Assembly (NCBI GenBank): GCA_018828385.1
Contig: JAHJVE010000012.1
Location: forward strand, 87,348 to 151,347
From: Gammaproteobacteria bacterium
Lineage (GTDB): Bacteria > Pseudomonadota > Gammaproteobacteria > Burkholderiales > Rhodocyclaceae
Direction of reading: 5' to 3'
Length of the DNA: 64,000 bases
The translations under genes and the position numbers were made by a program. The notes under the pieces were generated by a model. It searched no databases, was not told where the DNA came from, and saw only the letters and a program-made list of their open reading frames with translations. The stretch's first letter is position 1. Each line of letters opens with the position of its first letter. Shown here in pieces: positions 10,133 through 20,000 of the stretch.

Positions 10133-12898
10133 TTGTCATCCAATGTCCTCAGCTTATCCACCGGCAGCGAAATCGCTGCCGCTGCCCTGCAAGTCATCCG
10201 CCGCAACGGCGCGGTCGTCACCTTCGACGCCGACAAGATCGCCGTCGCACTGACCAAGGCTTTCCTCGCCGTCGAAGGCAGCCAGAGCGCCGTTTCGTCG
10301 CGGGTCCGCGATGTCGTGGCGCACCTGACGCAAGCTGTCGTTCGTTCGCTGACCCGCCGCCTGCCGGATGGCGGCACGGTGCATATCGAGGACATCCAGG
10401 ACCAGGTCGAACTGGCCCTGATGCGCTCCGGCGAACACGATGTGGCACGGGCCTACGTGCTCTACCGCGAACGGCGGGCCAGCGAACGCTCGGTCGCCGA
10501 GCCGCTGGCCGGCGCGCCGCTGATCCATGTGCTGGATGGCGGCCAGCGCCGGCCGCTCGACCGCGCCGAACTGGCCGGCCTGTGTTCCGATGCCTGCGCC
10601 GGACTGGGCGATGCGGTGGACGCTGAAAGGGTGCTCGACAGCGCCATCCGCAATCTATACGACGGCGTGCCGCTGGCCGACGTGCATCAGGCGCTGATCC
10701 TCGCCGCGCGTACCTTGATCGAGCGCGAGCCGGCCTTCAACCAGGTCACCGCGCGCCTGCTGCTGGCCAGTCTGGGCCGCGAAGTGCTCGGCGAAGCGCG
10801 GTCGTTGAGCGAGATTGCTGCTGTCAACAGCGAATATTTGCCCAATTTCATCAAGCAGGGCATCGAAGCCGAACTGCTCGACCCGCGCCTCGCCACGTTC
10901 GACCTGCAGCGCCTGGCCGCTGCCTTGAAGCCGGAGCGCGACCTGCAGTTCGGCTACCTCGGTCTGCAGACCTTGTACGACCGCTATTTCCTGCATATCG
11001 ACGGCCGCCGCATCGAACTGCCGCAGATTTTCTTCATGCGCGTCGCGATGGGCCTGGCCTTGAACGAAATCGACCGCGAAGCCCGCGCCATCGAGTTCTA
11101 CGACCTGATTTCCAGCTTCGATTTCATGTGCTCGACGCCGACGCTGTTCAACAGTGGCACGATGCATTCGCAACTGTCGTCGTGCTACCTGACCACCGTC
11201 GCCGACGATCTCGAAGGCATCTACCAGTCGATCAAGGAAAACGCCCTGCTGCAGAAATACGCCGGCGGTCTGGGCAACGACTGGACGCCGGTGCGTTCGC
11301 TGGGGAGCCGGATCAAGGGCACCAACGGCCAGAGCCAGGGCGTGATTCCTTTCCTCAAGGTGGTCAACGACACGGCGGTCGCCGTCAACCAGGGCGGCAA
11401 GCGCAAAGGCGCGGTCTGCGCCTATCTCGAAACCTGGCACCTTGACATCGAGGAATTCCTAGACCTGCGCAAGAACACTGGCGACGAGCGGCGCCGCACC
11501 CACGACATGAACACCGCGAACTGGATTCCCGACCTGTTCATGAAGCGGGTTATCGACCACGGCGAATGGACGCTGTTCTCGCCGGTCGACGTGCCCGACC
11601 TGCATGAAAAGTTCGGCGCCGAATTCGAAGCAGCGTATGTCGCCTATGAAGCCAAGGCTGCCGCCGGGCAACTGAAGCTGCACAAGAAGCTGCCCGCCGT
11701 CCAGCTCTGGCGCAAGATGCTGACCATGCTGTTCGAGACCGGCCATCCGTGGATCACCTTCAAGGATGCCTGCAATCTGCGCTCGCCGCAGCAGCATGTC
11801 GGTGTCGTGCATTCGTCCAACCTGTGCACCGAGATCACGCTGAACACTTCGGACGAGGAAACCGCCGTCTGCAACCTCGGCTCGGTCAATCTGTTGGCCC
11901 ACCTCAAGGATGGCGCACTCGACCAGGCCAAGCTGGCGCGCACCGTGACCACCGCGCTGCGCATGCTCGACAATGTTGTCGACATCAATTTCTACGCGAC
12001 GCCCAAGGCGCGCAACGCTAACCTCCGCCACCGGCCGGTCGGCCTCGGTATCATGGGTTTCGCCGATTGCCTGTACGAACTCGGCCTGCCTTACGCGTCA
12101 ACCGCAGCGGTCGAATTCGCCGACCGGACCATGGAGGCCGTGTGCTATCACGCCTACGGGGCATCGACCGAACTGGCCCGCGAACGCGGCCGCTATTCCA
12201 GCTACCCCGGCAGCCTGTGGGCCCAGGGGATCCTGCCGCTCGATTCGATCCAACTGCTGGAAGAAGGGCGGGGCGGTCATCTGGAAGTGAACCGCGAATC
12301 CAGCCTCGACTGGGCCGGCCTTAAGGAGCGCATCGCCCGCCACGGCATGCGCAATTCCAACTGCGTCGCCATCGCGCCGACGGCGACCATCTCCAACATC
12401 GTCGGCGTCTCGGCCAGCATCGAGCCGACCTACCAGAACATCTACGTCAAATCCAACCTGTCCGGCGAATTCACCGTGGTCAACGAGGCGCTGGTCCGCG
12501 ACCTCAAGGCGCTCGATTTGTGGGACGAGGTCATGGTCGCCGACCTCAAGTACTTCGACGGTTCGCTGGCCCGTATTGAGCGTGTGCCGGATGAACTGAA
12601 GGCGCGCTACGCCACCGCTTTCGAGATCGACCCGGTGTGGCTCATCGAAGCGGCCGCCCGTCGCCAGAAATGGATCGACCAAGCCCAGTCGCTGAACCTC
12701 TACCTGGCGCTGCCTTCCGGCAAGAAGCTCGACGAAATCTACAAGCTGGCCTGGCTGCGCGGTTTGAAGACCACCTACTACCTGCGCACGCTGGGTGCCA
12801 GCCAGGCCGAGAAAGCGGGGGGCAGGGACGATGCCGTAACGTCGGAAGAACCGAAATTCTGTTCCATCGACAACCCCGAGTGCGAGGCCTGCCAATGA
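10133..12898 (+). CDS. nrdA: Class Ia ribonucleoside-diphosphate reductase alpha subunit, tandem ATP-cones
   Basis: ATP-cone 'VIRRNGAVVTFDADKI', 'SCYLTTVADDLEGIYQSIKENALLQKYAGGLGNDWTPVRSLGS', 'NLCTEITLNT', C-terminal 'CSIDNPECEACQ'; TTG start inferred. Confidence 0.9.
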   Translation: MSSNVLSLSTGSEIAAAALQVIRRNGAVVTFDADKIAVALTKAFLAVEGSQSAVSSRVRDVVAHLTQAVVRSLTRRLPDGGTVHIEDIQDQVELALMRSGEHDVARAYVLYRERRASERSVAEPLAGAPLIHVLDGGQRRPLDRAELAGLCSDACAGLGDAVDAERVLDSAIRNLYDGVPLADVHQALILAARTLIEREPAFNQVTARLLLASLGREVLGEARSLSEIAAVNSEYLPNFIKQGIEAELLDPRLATFDLQRLAAALKPERDLQFGYLGLQTLYDRYFLHIDGRRIELPQIFFMRVAMGLALNEIDREARAIEFYDLISSFDFMCSTPTLFNSGTMHSQLSSCYLTTVADDLEGIYQSIKENALLQKYAGGLGNDWTPVRSLGSRIKGTNGQSQGVIPFLKVVNDTAVAVNQGGKRKGAVCAYLETWHLDIEEFLDLRKNTGDERRRTHDMNTANWIPDLFMKRVIDHGEWTLFSPVDVPDLHEKFGAEFEAAYVAYEAKAAAGQLKLHKKLPAVQLWRKMLTMLFETGHPWITFKDACNLRSPQQHVGVVHSSNLCTEITLNTSDEETAVCNLGSVNLLAHLKDGALDQAKLARTVTTALRMLDNVVDINFYATPKARNANLRHRPVGLGIMGFADCLYELGLPYASTAAVEFADRTMEAVCYHAYGASTELARERGRYSSYPGSLWAQGILPLDSIQLLEEGRGGHLEVNRESSLDWAGLKERIARHGMRNSNCVAIAPTATISNIVGVSASIEPTYQNIYVKSNLSGEFTVVNEALVRDLKALDLWDEVMVADLKYFDGSLARIERVPDELKARYATAFEIDPVWLIEAAARRQKWIDQAQSLNLYLALPSGKKLDEIYKLAWLRGLKTTYYLRTLGASQAEKAGGRDDAVTSEEPKFCSIDNPECEACQ

Positions 12899-14946
12899 GT
12901 ACCAACGAACTGCAAGCGACCGTATCGGAAGCGATACCCCTGGTTTCCCCGTCGCTGCCGCGTCGCATCCTGCGTCGTGACGGTTCCGATGTCCCTTTCG
13001 AGGTCGAGCGCATCGCTTCGGCATTGGCTCGCGCCGGTGCCGCCAGCAGTGAATTCGATGTGGCCGAGGCGCAGTTGCTGACGGCTCGGGTGCTCAAGGT
13101 GATTCGCCACCGCTATGCCGATTCGGCGCCCACCGTCGAGCAGGTACAGGATATGGTCGAACAGACCCTGGTCGACGCCAACCACTTGCGGACATTCCGC
13201 GCTTACGTTGCCTATCGCGACCAGCACCACCGGCTACGCGAGGATCGCCGCACGCTGGTGGACGTCGCGGCCGCCATCGACGAGTACGTGGATCGCGCTG
13301 ACTGGCGTGTGCGGGCCAACGCCAACCAGGGGTATTCGCTGGGCGGATTGATCCTCAACGTGTCGGGCAAGGTGGTCGCCAACTACTGGCTGTCGCATGT
13401 CTATCCGCCGGAGATCGGCCAGGCGCATCGCGATGCCGACATCCACATCCACGACCTCGACATGCTCTCCGGCTATTGCGCCGGCTGGTCGCTGCGCCAG
13501 GTGCTGTTCGAGGGGTTCAACGGCGTGCCCGGCAAGCCCGAGGCCGATCCGCCCAGGCACTTCTCCAGCGCCCTCGGCCAGATGGTCAATTTCCTCGGCA
13601 CGCTGCAGAACGAATGGGCCGGAGCCCAGGCGTTCAGCTCCTTCGACACCTACTTGGCGCCTTTCGTCCGCAAGGACGGCCTCGGCTACGACGCCGTGCG
13701 CCAGGGCATGCAGGAATTCGTCTACAACCTCAACGTGCCGTCGCGCTGGGGTACCCAGACGCCGTTTACCAACCTGACCTTCGACTGGGTCTGCCCGGAA
13801 GACCTGCGCGACCAGGTGCCGGTCATCGGCGGCGCGGAAATGCCTTTCGCCTACGGTGAGCTACAGGCCGAGATGGACCTCATCAACCGGGCCTACATCG
13901 AGGTCATGAGTGCCGGCGACCGACGGGGCAGGGCCTTCACCTTCCCGATTCCGACCTACAACATCACCGAGGATTTCCCGTGGGAGTCGGACAACGCCGA
14001 GCGCCTGTTCGCCATGACTGCCAAGTACGGCCTGCCTTACTTCCAGAATTTTCTCAACTCGGACATGAAACCGAACCATGTCCGTTCGATGTGCTGTCGC
14101 CTGCAACTCGATCTGCGCGAGTTGCTCAAGCGCGGTAACGGTCTCTTCGGCTCGGCCGAGCAGACCGGATCTATCGGCGTCGTGACCATCAACTGCGCTC
14201 GTCTCGGCCATTTGCACGTCGGCGACGAGGCTGCGCTGATGGCCTGCGTCGACCGTCTCGCCGACATGGCGCGCGACAGCCTGGAGATCAAGCGCAAGGT
14301 CGTCCAGCGCCTGATGGACGACGGCCTCTTTCCCTACACCAGGCGCTACCTCGGCACTTTGCGCAACCATTTCTCGACCATCGGCGTGAACGGCATCAAC
14401 GAAATGGTGCGCAACTTCACCGCCGGTGCCGCCGATATTGCCAGCCCCGAGGGCCACGGGCTGGCGCTGCGTCTGCTCGACCGCTTGCGCGACCGGATGC
14501 GCGACTATCAGGAAACCACCGGCAACCTCTACAACCTGGAGGCGACGCCGGCCGAAGGAACCACCTACCGTTTCGCCAAGGAGGACAAGAAGCGCTGGCC
14601 CGGCATCCTGCAGGCCGGCACGGCGGACAAGCCGTATTACACCAATTCGTCGCAGTTGCCGGTCGGCTTCACCGACGACCCTTTCGAGGCGCTGATGCGG
14701 CAGGACGAACTGCAGACGCGCTACACCGGCGGCACCGTGCTGCATCTCTACATGCGCGAACGCATCTCGACCCCGGCCGCCTGCAAGCAGTTAGTGCGCA
14801 CGGCGCTGTCGCGTTTCCGGCTGCCCTACATCACGATCACGCCGACCTTCTCGATCTGTCCGAAACACGGCTACCTGGCCGGCGAGCACGAGTTCTGCCC
14901 GAAGTGCGATGACGAAATCCTCGCCCGGCGCGGCCACGCCCATTGA
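12895..14946 (+). CDS. nrdD: Anaerobic ribonucleoside-triphosphate reductase body (glycyl-radical segment missing)
   Basis: ATP-cone, 'DIHIHDLDMLSGYCAGWSLRQVL', 'RWGTQTPFTNLTFDW', ends in 'CPKHGYLAGEHEFCPKCDDEILARRGHAH'. Confidence 0.9.
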   Translation: MSTNELQATVSEAIPLVSPSLPRRILRRDGSDVPFEVERIASALARAGAASSEFDVAEAQLLTARVLKVIRHRYADSAPTVEQVQDMVEQTLVDANHLRTFRAYVAYRDQHHRLREDRRTLVDVAAAIDEYVDRADWRVRANANQGYSLGGLILNVSGKVVANYWLSHVYPPEIGQAHRDADIHIHDLDMLSGYCAGWSLRQVLFEGFNGVPGKPEADPPRHFSSALGQMVNFLGTLQNEWAGAQAFSSFDTYLAPFVRKDGLGYDAVRQGMQEFVYNLNVPSRWGTQTPFTNLTFDWVCPEDLRDQVPVIGGAEMPFAYGELQAEMDLINRAYIEVMSAGDRRGRAFTFPIPTYNITEDFPWESDNAERLFAMTAKYGLPYFQNFLNSDMKPNHVRSMCCRLQLDLRELLKRGNGLFGSAEQTGSIGVVTINCARLGHLHVGDEAALMACVDRLADMARDSLEIKRKVVQRLMDDGLFPYTRRYLGTLRNHFSTIGVNGINEMVRNFTAGAADIASPEGHGLALRLLDRLRDRMRDYQETTGNLYNLEATPAEGTTYRFAKEDKKRWPGILQAGTADKPYYTNSSQLPVGFTDDPFEALMRQDELQTRYTGGTVLHLYMRERISTPAACKQLVRTALSRFRLPYITITPTFSICPKHGYLAGEHEFCPKCDDEILARRGHAH

Positions 14947-14972
14947 CACCCCTACTGCGAAAGGAAGAAACC

Positions 14973-15152
14973 ATGTCTGAAACGAAATCCCAAGCACTCC
15001 TGAAAGACTCCGAACGCCAGCGCTGCGAAGTATGGACCCGCGTCATGGGCTACCACCGGCCGGTTTCCGAGTTCAACCCGGGCAAACAGAGCGAGCACGG
15101 CGAACGCCGGCACTTCGCCGAACCATGCCAGGCATCGGCTGCTTGTGTCTGA
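14973..15152 (+). CDS. Separate NrdD C-terminal glycyl-radical domain
   Basis: 'RCEVWTRVMGYHRPVSEFNPGKQSEHGERRHF' resembles the NrdD C-terminus; own AGGAAG RBS; different frame from nrdD. Confidence 0.8.
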   Translation: MSETKSQALLKDSERQRCEVWTRVMGYHRPVSEFNPGKQSEHGERRHFAEPCQASAACV

Positions 15153-15810
15153 CAGGAAAACCCTGGTGGTGGGCGGGCTGACGCCCTTCACCACCATCGA
15201 CTTCCCCGGCCGGCTGGCCGCCGTCGTCTTCTGCCAGGGTTGCCCGTGGCGCTGCGGCTATTGCCATAACCCGCACCTGCATTCGCCGCAGGGCAGGGAG
15301 CGGCCTTGGAGCGAAGTGCTCGACTGGCTGGAAATCCGGCGTGGCCTGCTCGACGGTGTGGTCTTCAGCGGCGGCGAACCGCTGCTGCAGCGCGGCCTAG
15401 GCGTCGCTCTCGGCGAAGTCCGGACGCGGGGCTTTGCCACCGCGCTGCATACCGCGGGCATCTACCCGGCGCGGCTGGCTGCCGTATTGCCGACACTCGA
15501 CTGGGTTGGTTTTGACGTCAAAGGGCCGTTCGAGGATTACCGCCGCATCACCGGTGCCGGCGACGGCGAAACCGCGCTTGCGGCCTTGGATATCTTGCTC
15601 AAGGCGGGAACGGACCACGAAATACGCTGCACCGTCGATACCGGGCTGCTGGATGCCGACGCGATTGCCCGGCTGGCCCGCCAACTGGCGGATCGGGGCG
15701 TCTCGCGGCTGGTTCTGCAGTCTTGCCGCCGTGCCGGGCAGCCGGCACAACTGCCCGAAGCACTGCTCGACGCAGCGGCGGCCTATCTGCCGCAGATCGA
15801 ATCGAGATAA
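15145..15810 (+). CDS. nrdG: Anaerobic RNR-activating radical SAM protein
   Basis: 'CQGCPWRCGYCHNP', 'VVFSGGEPLLQ'; GTG start overlapping the previous ORF. Confidence 0.9.
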   Translation: MSDRKTLVVGGLTPFTTIDFPGRLAAVVFCQGCPWRCGYCHNPHLHSPQGRERPWSEVLDWLEIRRGLLDGVVFSGGEPLLQRGLGVALGEVRTRGFATALHTAGIYPARLAAVLPTLDWVGFDVKGPFEDYRRITGAGDGETALAALDILLKAGTDHEIRCTVDTGLLDADAIARLARQLADRGVSRLVLQSCRRAGQPAQLPEALLDAAAAYLPQIESR

Positions 15811-15849
15811 GCGGATCAATCCATTTCACAGAAAGAAAGCGCGTCAATC

Positions 15850-16974
15850 ATGAATGCACCATCGCCCAATGCCTTGTTCAATGACTGGGAGTTGCCGACA
15901 CCCACGGTCGACCCCGAAAAACAGGCAAAAACCGAAGTCGCCCGTAGCAGTTTTCCGGTGGCACCAGCTCTTGTCCCGATCAACGCCGCCGACAAGCGCA
16001 TCGTCAATGGCAAGGCCGACATCAACCAGCTCGCCCCGTTCAAGTACCCGTGGGCCTGGGAGTTCTTCCTGAAAGCCAACCGCAACCACTGGACGCCGCT
16101 GGAAATCGGCATGGCGCAGGACGTGCACGACTACCATCACAAGCTGAGCGGCGCCGAGCGCCACGTCTTCGAGAACGTGCTGGCATACCTGACGACTTCC
16201 GACATCCTGGCCATGCGCAACATCGGCCTGGCCGTCATGGAAAAGATGAGCGCGCCGGAAATCCAGATCTACCAGGCCCGCCAGGTCTATGAGGAGGCGC
16301 TGCATACCTGGACTTACCAGCACTGCATCGAAAGCCTGGGTATCGATCAGCAGGAAATCTACAACCGCTACCGCGTCGTGCCGGAAATCCACGGCAAGAT
16401 CGCGCTCGCCAACCGCCGGCTGGAAAAGGTGCTGCGCTCCGACTTCGACCTGACCGACCGCGCCAACCTGCACGAGTTCGCGCTGTCGTACTTCTTTTTC
16501 GCGGTGATTTTCGAAGGCTGCTGGTTCTACAACGGCTTCACGCCCGTCTTCGCGCTGCAACGGCGCGGCCTGATGAAAGGTGCTGCCGAGCAGCTGCAGT
16601 ACATCATGCGCGACGAGGTGCTGCACTGCGCCTTCGGCATCCGCGTCATCCGCGAACTGCTGATCGAGGAAAACCTGACCCTCGACCCGGCCGCGCTGCG
16701 CGAACTGTGGGATGAAGCCGAGGCGGCCGAAACCGCCTACGCCGGTTACATCCTGCGCGACCCCATCCTCGGCTACAACGCCGAACTGCACGTCGCCCAG
16801 TTCCGCTTCATCGCCAATCGGCGGGCCCGCCAGGTCGGCGTCGCCGAGCCTTTCCCCGGCGCCGAGAACGTCCTGCCCTGGCTCGACGAACAGGCCAACC
16901 TGCGTAAGGAGAAAAACTTCTTCGAAACGCGGGTCACCGAGTACCAGACGGGCGGGGCGCTGGCCTGGGAGTGA
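15850..16974 (+). CDS. nrdB: Class Ia RNR beta subunit
   Basis: Ferritin-like 'PEIQIYQARQVYEEALHTWTYQHCIESL', 'RDEVLHCAFGIRVIREL'. Confidence 0.9.
   Translation: MNAPSPNALFNDWELPTPTVDPEKQAKTEVARSSFPVAPALVPINAADKRIVNGKADINQLAPFKYPWAWEFFLKANRNHWTPLEIGMAQDVHDYHHKLSGAERHVFENVLAYLTTSDILAMRNIGLAVMEKMSAPEIQIYQARQVYEEALHTWTYQHCIESLGIDQQEIYNRYRVVPEIHGKIALANRRLEKVLRSDFDLTDRANLHEFALSYFFFAVIFEGCWFYNGFTPVFALQRRGLMKGAAEQLQYIMRDEVLHCAFGIRVIRELLIEENLTLDPAALRELWDEAEAAETAYAGYILRDPILGYNAELHVAQFRFIANRRARQVGVAEPFPGAENVLPWLDEQANLRKEKNFFETRVTEYQTGGALAWE
15901..15942. repeat. 42-bp dispersed repeat copy A (in-frame in nrdB)
   Basis: CCCACGGTCGACCCCGAAAAACAGGCAAAAACCGAAGTCGCC. Confidence 0.55.
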
Positions 16975-17019
16975 ATCCCACGTCCAAGCGGCTTGAGTAG
17001 TAGCGTCGGTTTCGCCCAA

Positions 17020-17056
17020 GAAAATCCCCCATGGCCTTTCGGTCATGGGGGTGAAA
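17020..17056. terminator. Bidirectional terminator-like hairpin between convergent genes
   Basis: CCCCCATG-N10-CATGGGGG flanked by A- and T-rich tails. Confidence 0.6.
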
Positions 17057-17061
17057 TCAAC

Positions 17062-20000
17062 TCAAGCGGCTTGTCGTGCCTCGTCGGCGTCGACCCTCGC
17101 GCTACCGGCTTCGTCCTTGTCCAGGTCGAGTTGCTTGAGCAACTCGCGTTGCCGGACCAGCAAATCGGTCAGCCGGCCTTCATGCTCGAAGGACCGGGCC
17201 AGTTCCAGCCGGAGGTCTTCCAGCCGCTTACGGCGGGTCTCCAACTGGATCTCGGCATCGGCGTGATGCTTGCCTACCGATTCCAACGCACCCAGCAAGG
17301 CGGCCACCAGGGCCGGTCCTGTTTGATAGGGCTCGGCGTTGTACAGGCAGTACCCCGCCAAATACAGGTTCGGCGTCTCGTCGCCGCGGGCCGCGAGGAT
17401 GCCGAGGTCGAAGCCGCCAAACCGGCCGACGATCCGTTCGATCATCCGGCTGGCCGTGCGCACCTCGTCCCTGGCGGCCTTCACCAACCCGCGTAGCGCT
17501 TCGCCCACCGCATCGGGGCCGACGATCCTGCGCCCCGCCAGTTCCATGGCGATGCCCTGCATAGTCTGCGGCTCGATCCGGGCCGCGTCCTTCGCGTACA
17601 GTGCGACCTTCTTCTCCAGCGCCTCGATCATCATCGGCAGCCGGCCCACTTCGCTTTCGTTGGCGTAGCGCTGGTTGCGCCACACCGAGAACAGCGTCGA
17701 GAGTTTGGCCACCTCCGCGTCCACGCCGGCTTTCTCGATCACCAGCGGGTTGCCCGACGCCAAGGCTTTCACCTCGGCATAGGACAGCGCCGCCAGTTCG
17801 ACATCCTCCAGCGACCGAATGCCCTGGTCGCCCTTCATCACCTGGGCGATGAAGCGTGCCTTCGTCTCCAGCGTTTGCCACATGTAACTGTCAAAACTGC
17901 CTTCCGTGACATACCGGAAGATTTCCACTTCTTCGCACTCATTGCCCTGGCGCAGGATGCGCCCCTCGCGCTGCTCGACGTCGCAGGGACGCCAGGGTGC
18001 ATCGAGGTGATGCAGGGCCGTGAGCCGCGTCTGCACGTTGGTGCCCACGCCCATCTTGGCAGTGGAGCCCAGCAACACCCGGACCCGGCCCTCGCGCACC
18101 GCCTTGAACAGCGTCGCCTTCTGGCCATCGGTCTCGGCATCATGGACGAAGGCGATCTCCTTCTCGGGGATGCCCGCACCGATCAGCCGGTCCCGCAGGT
18201 CGTCATAGACGCTGAAGCTCTTGCCGCCCTTGGGGGACGACAAGTCACAGAACACCAACTGGGCGCCGCGGAAGTCCGTCGTGCGTTGCCAGATGGCGTG
18301 AACCTCCCGCACGCAGGCGGCCACCTTGCCGTTTTCGTCGAAGCGCGCCAGCGGCGCCACCAGCCGGAAATCCAGCGCGGCCTTGCGGCCGTCGGTGGTG
18401 ATCGCCAGCATGTTGTCTTCGTTCGGCTTGACGTCGCCGTTGCGGATGGCTTCCGCCCGCTGGACCAGCGTCTGCACGAAGGCTTTCAGCGACGGGCTCG
18501 CCGGGCAGGCGACGATGCGCGGCTTGCCGCCGCGCAGCTTTGGCACCGGCAGGTCCAGCATCTCCGCCGTGCGGATGTCGGCCACTTCGCCGAACACCGC
18601 CATCAGCTCGGGCACGTTGATGAACCGCGCGAAGCGCGTGTGCATCCGATAGCCGCTGCCGTCCGGCGCGATCTCCAGCGCCGTGACGCTCTCGCCAAAG
18701 GTGGCGGCCCAGGCATCGAACTGCTGCAGCCCGAGCTCCTCCAGCCGGTTGGGCTGCAGGTAGCGCATCATGGTGTGGATCTCGGCCATGGTGTTGGCCA
18801 CCGGCGTCGCTGTTGCGAATACCACCCCCCGCTGCGCATGCCCATGGAGCTGCATCGTGTAGCGCGTCTTCAGGAACAGATCGAAGGCGCGCTCCGAACT
18901 GGTCAGCGGCAGGCCTGCCACCCGCGTCATCTTGGTGAACCGGTAGAGGTTCTTGTGCAGGTGGGCTTCGTCCACGAACAGGGCGTCGATACCCAGCAGT
19001 TCCCAGCTGAGCAGGTCGTCCTTCTTCTGGTCGGCCGACAGCTTTTCCAGCCGCACCGCCCAGTTCTTCTTCATCGCCTCGAGTTGCTTGACGATCCGGT
19101 TGGACCGGTCGTTGCTCTTCTCGGCGCGTACCGCCATCTCTATTTCATGGATGATCTCCTTGATGAATCGCTCGCTGAATCGCGGCGACATCCTGATGCG
19201 CTCGAAGCTCGAGTGCGTGATGACTACCGCGTCCCAATCGCCCGTGGCGATGCGCGACACCAGCTCGCGCCGGCGGTCGCCTTCCAGGTCCTCCTTGCCC
19301 GCCATCAGCACCGACGCGTTCGGATAGAGTCGGACGAATTCCGCCGTGTACTGGGCCAGCATGTGGTTGGGGACCACATGGCAGGGCTTATTGACGAAAC
19401 CCAGCCGGCGCAACTCCATGCTGGCGATGACGCATACCGCCGTCTTGCCGGCGCCGACCACATGGAACAGCCCAGTGTTGCCGGACTGCACGATGCGCCA
19501 CACCGAATCCAACTGGTGCGGATGCAGCACGAAGCAGCGGGAGAATCCCGGCAGCTTCAGGTGCGAGCCATCGAAGCGCCTGGGCCGCGTGGCATTGAAC
19601 AGGTCGTTGTAGATCCTGCACAGCTTCTCGCGGCGTTCGGTATCTTCGAAGGCCCAGCCGGCGAACCGCTCCTTGATCAGGCCCAGCTTCTCCCGCGCCG
19701 CCAGCGTCTCGTCGGGATTGACGAAATACTTGTCGGTCAAGGGATCGCGGTCGCGCACGGTCGGCACCTGGACGTTCAAGGCACACTGCACCAGTTCGAT
19801 CGCGTTCATGCGCGAGGTGCCGAATTCCTGGGTCACCTTCACGTTCTGCCGCGCTTCCCACTCGCCGTACTTCACCGACCAGGCGCCGGCTTCAGCCGAG
19901 TAGCCCACCTGGCAGTCCTTCAGTTCCAGGACCTGCTGGATGAACGCCTCGACGTCGAGGGCCGGAATCCACACCGCCCCCAGGCGCGGCTCGATGGCCG

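Noticed and set aside
10655-14745. Minus-strand ORFs across nrdA/nrdD
   Set aside because: Shadow ORFs; no RBS or recognisable motifs.
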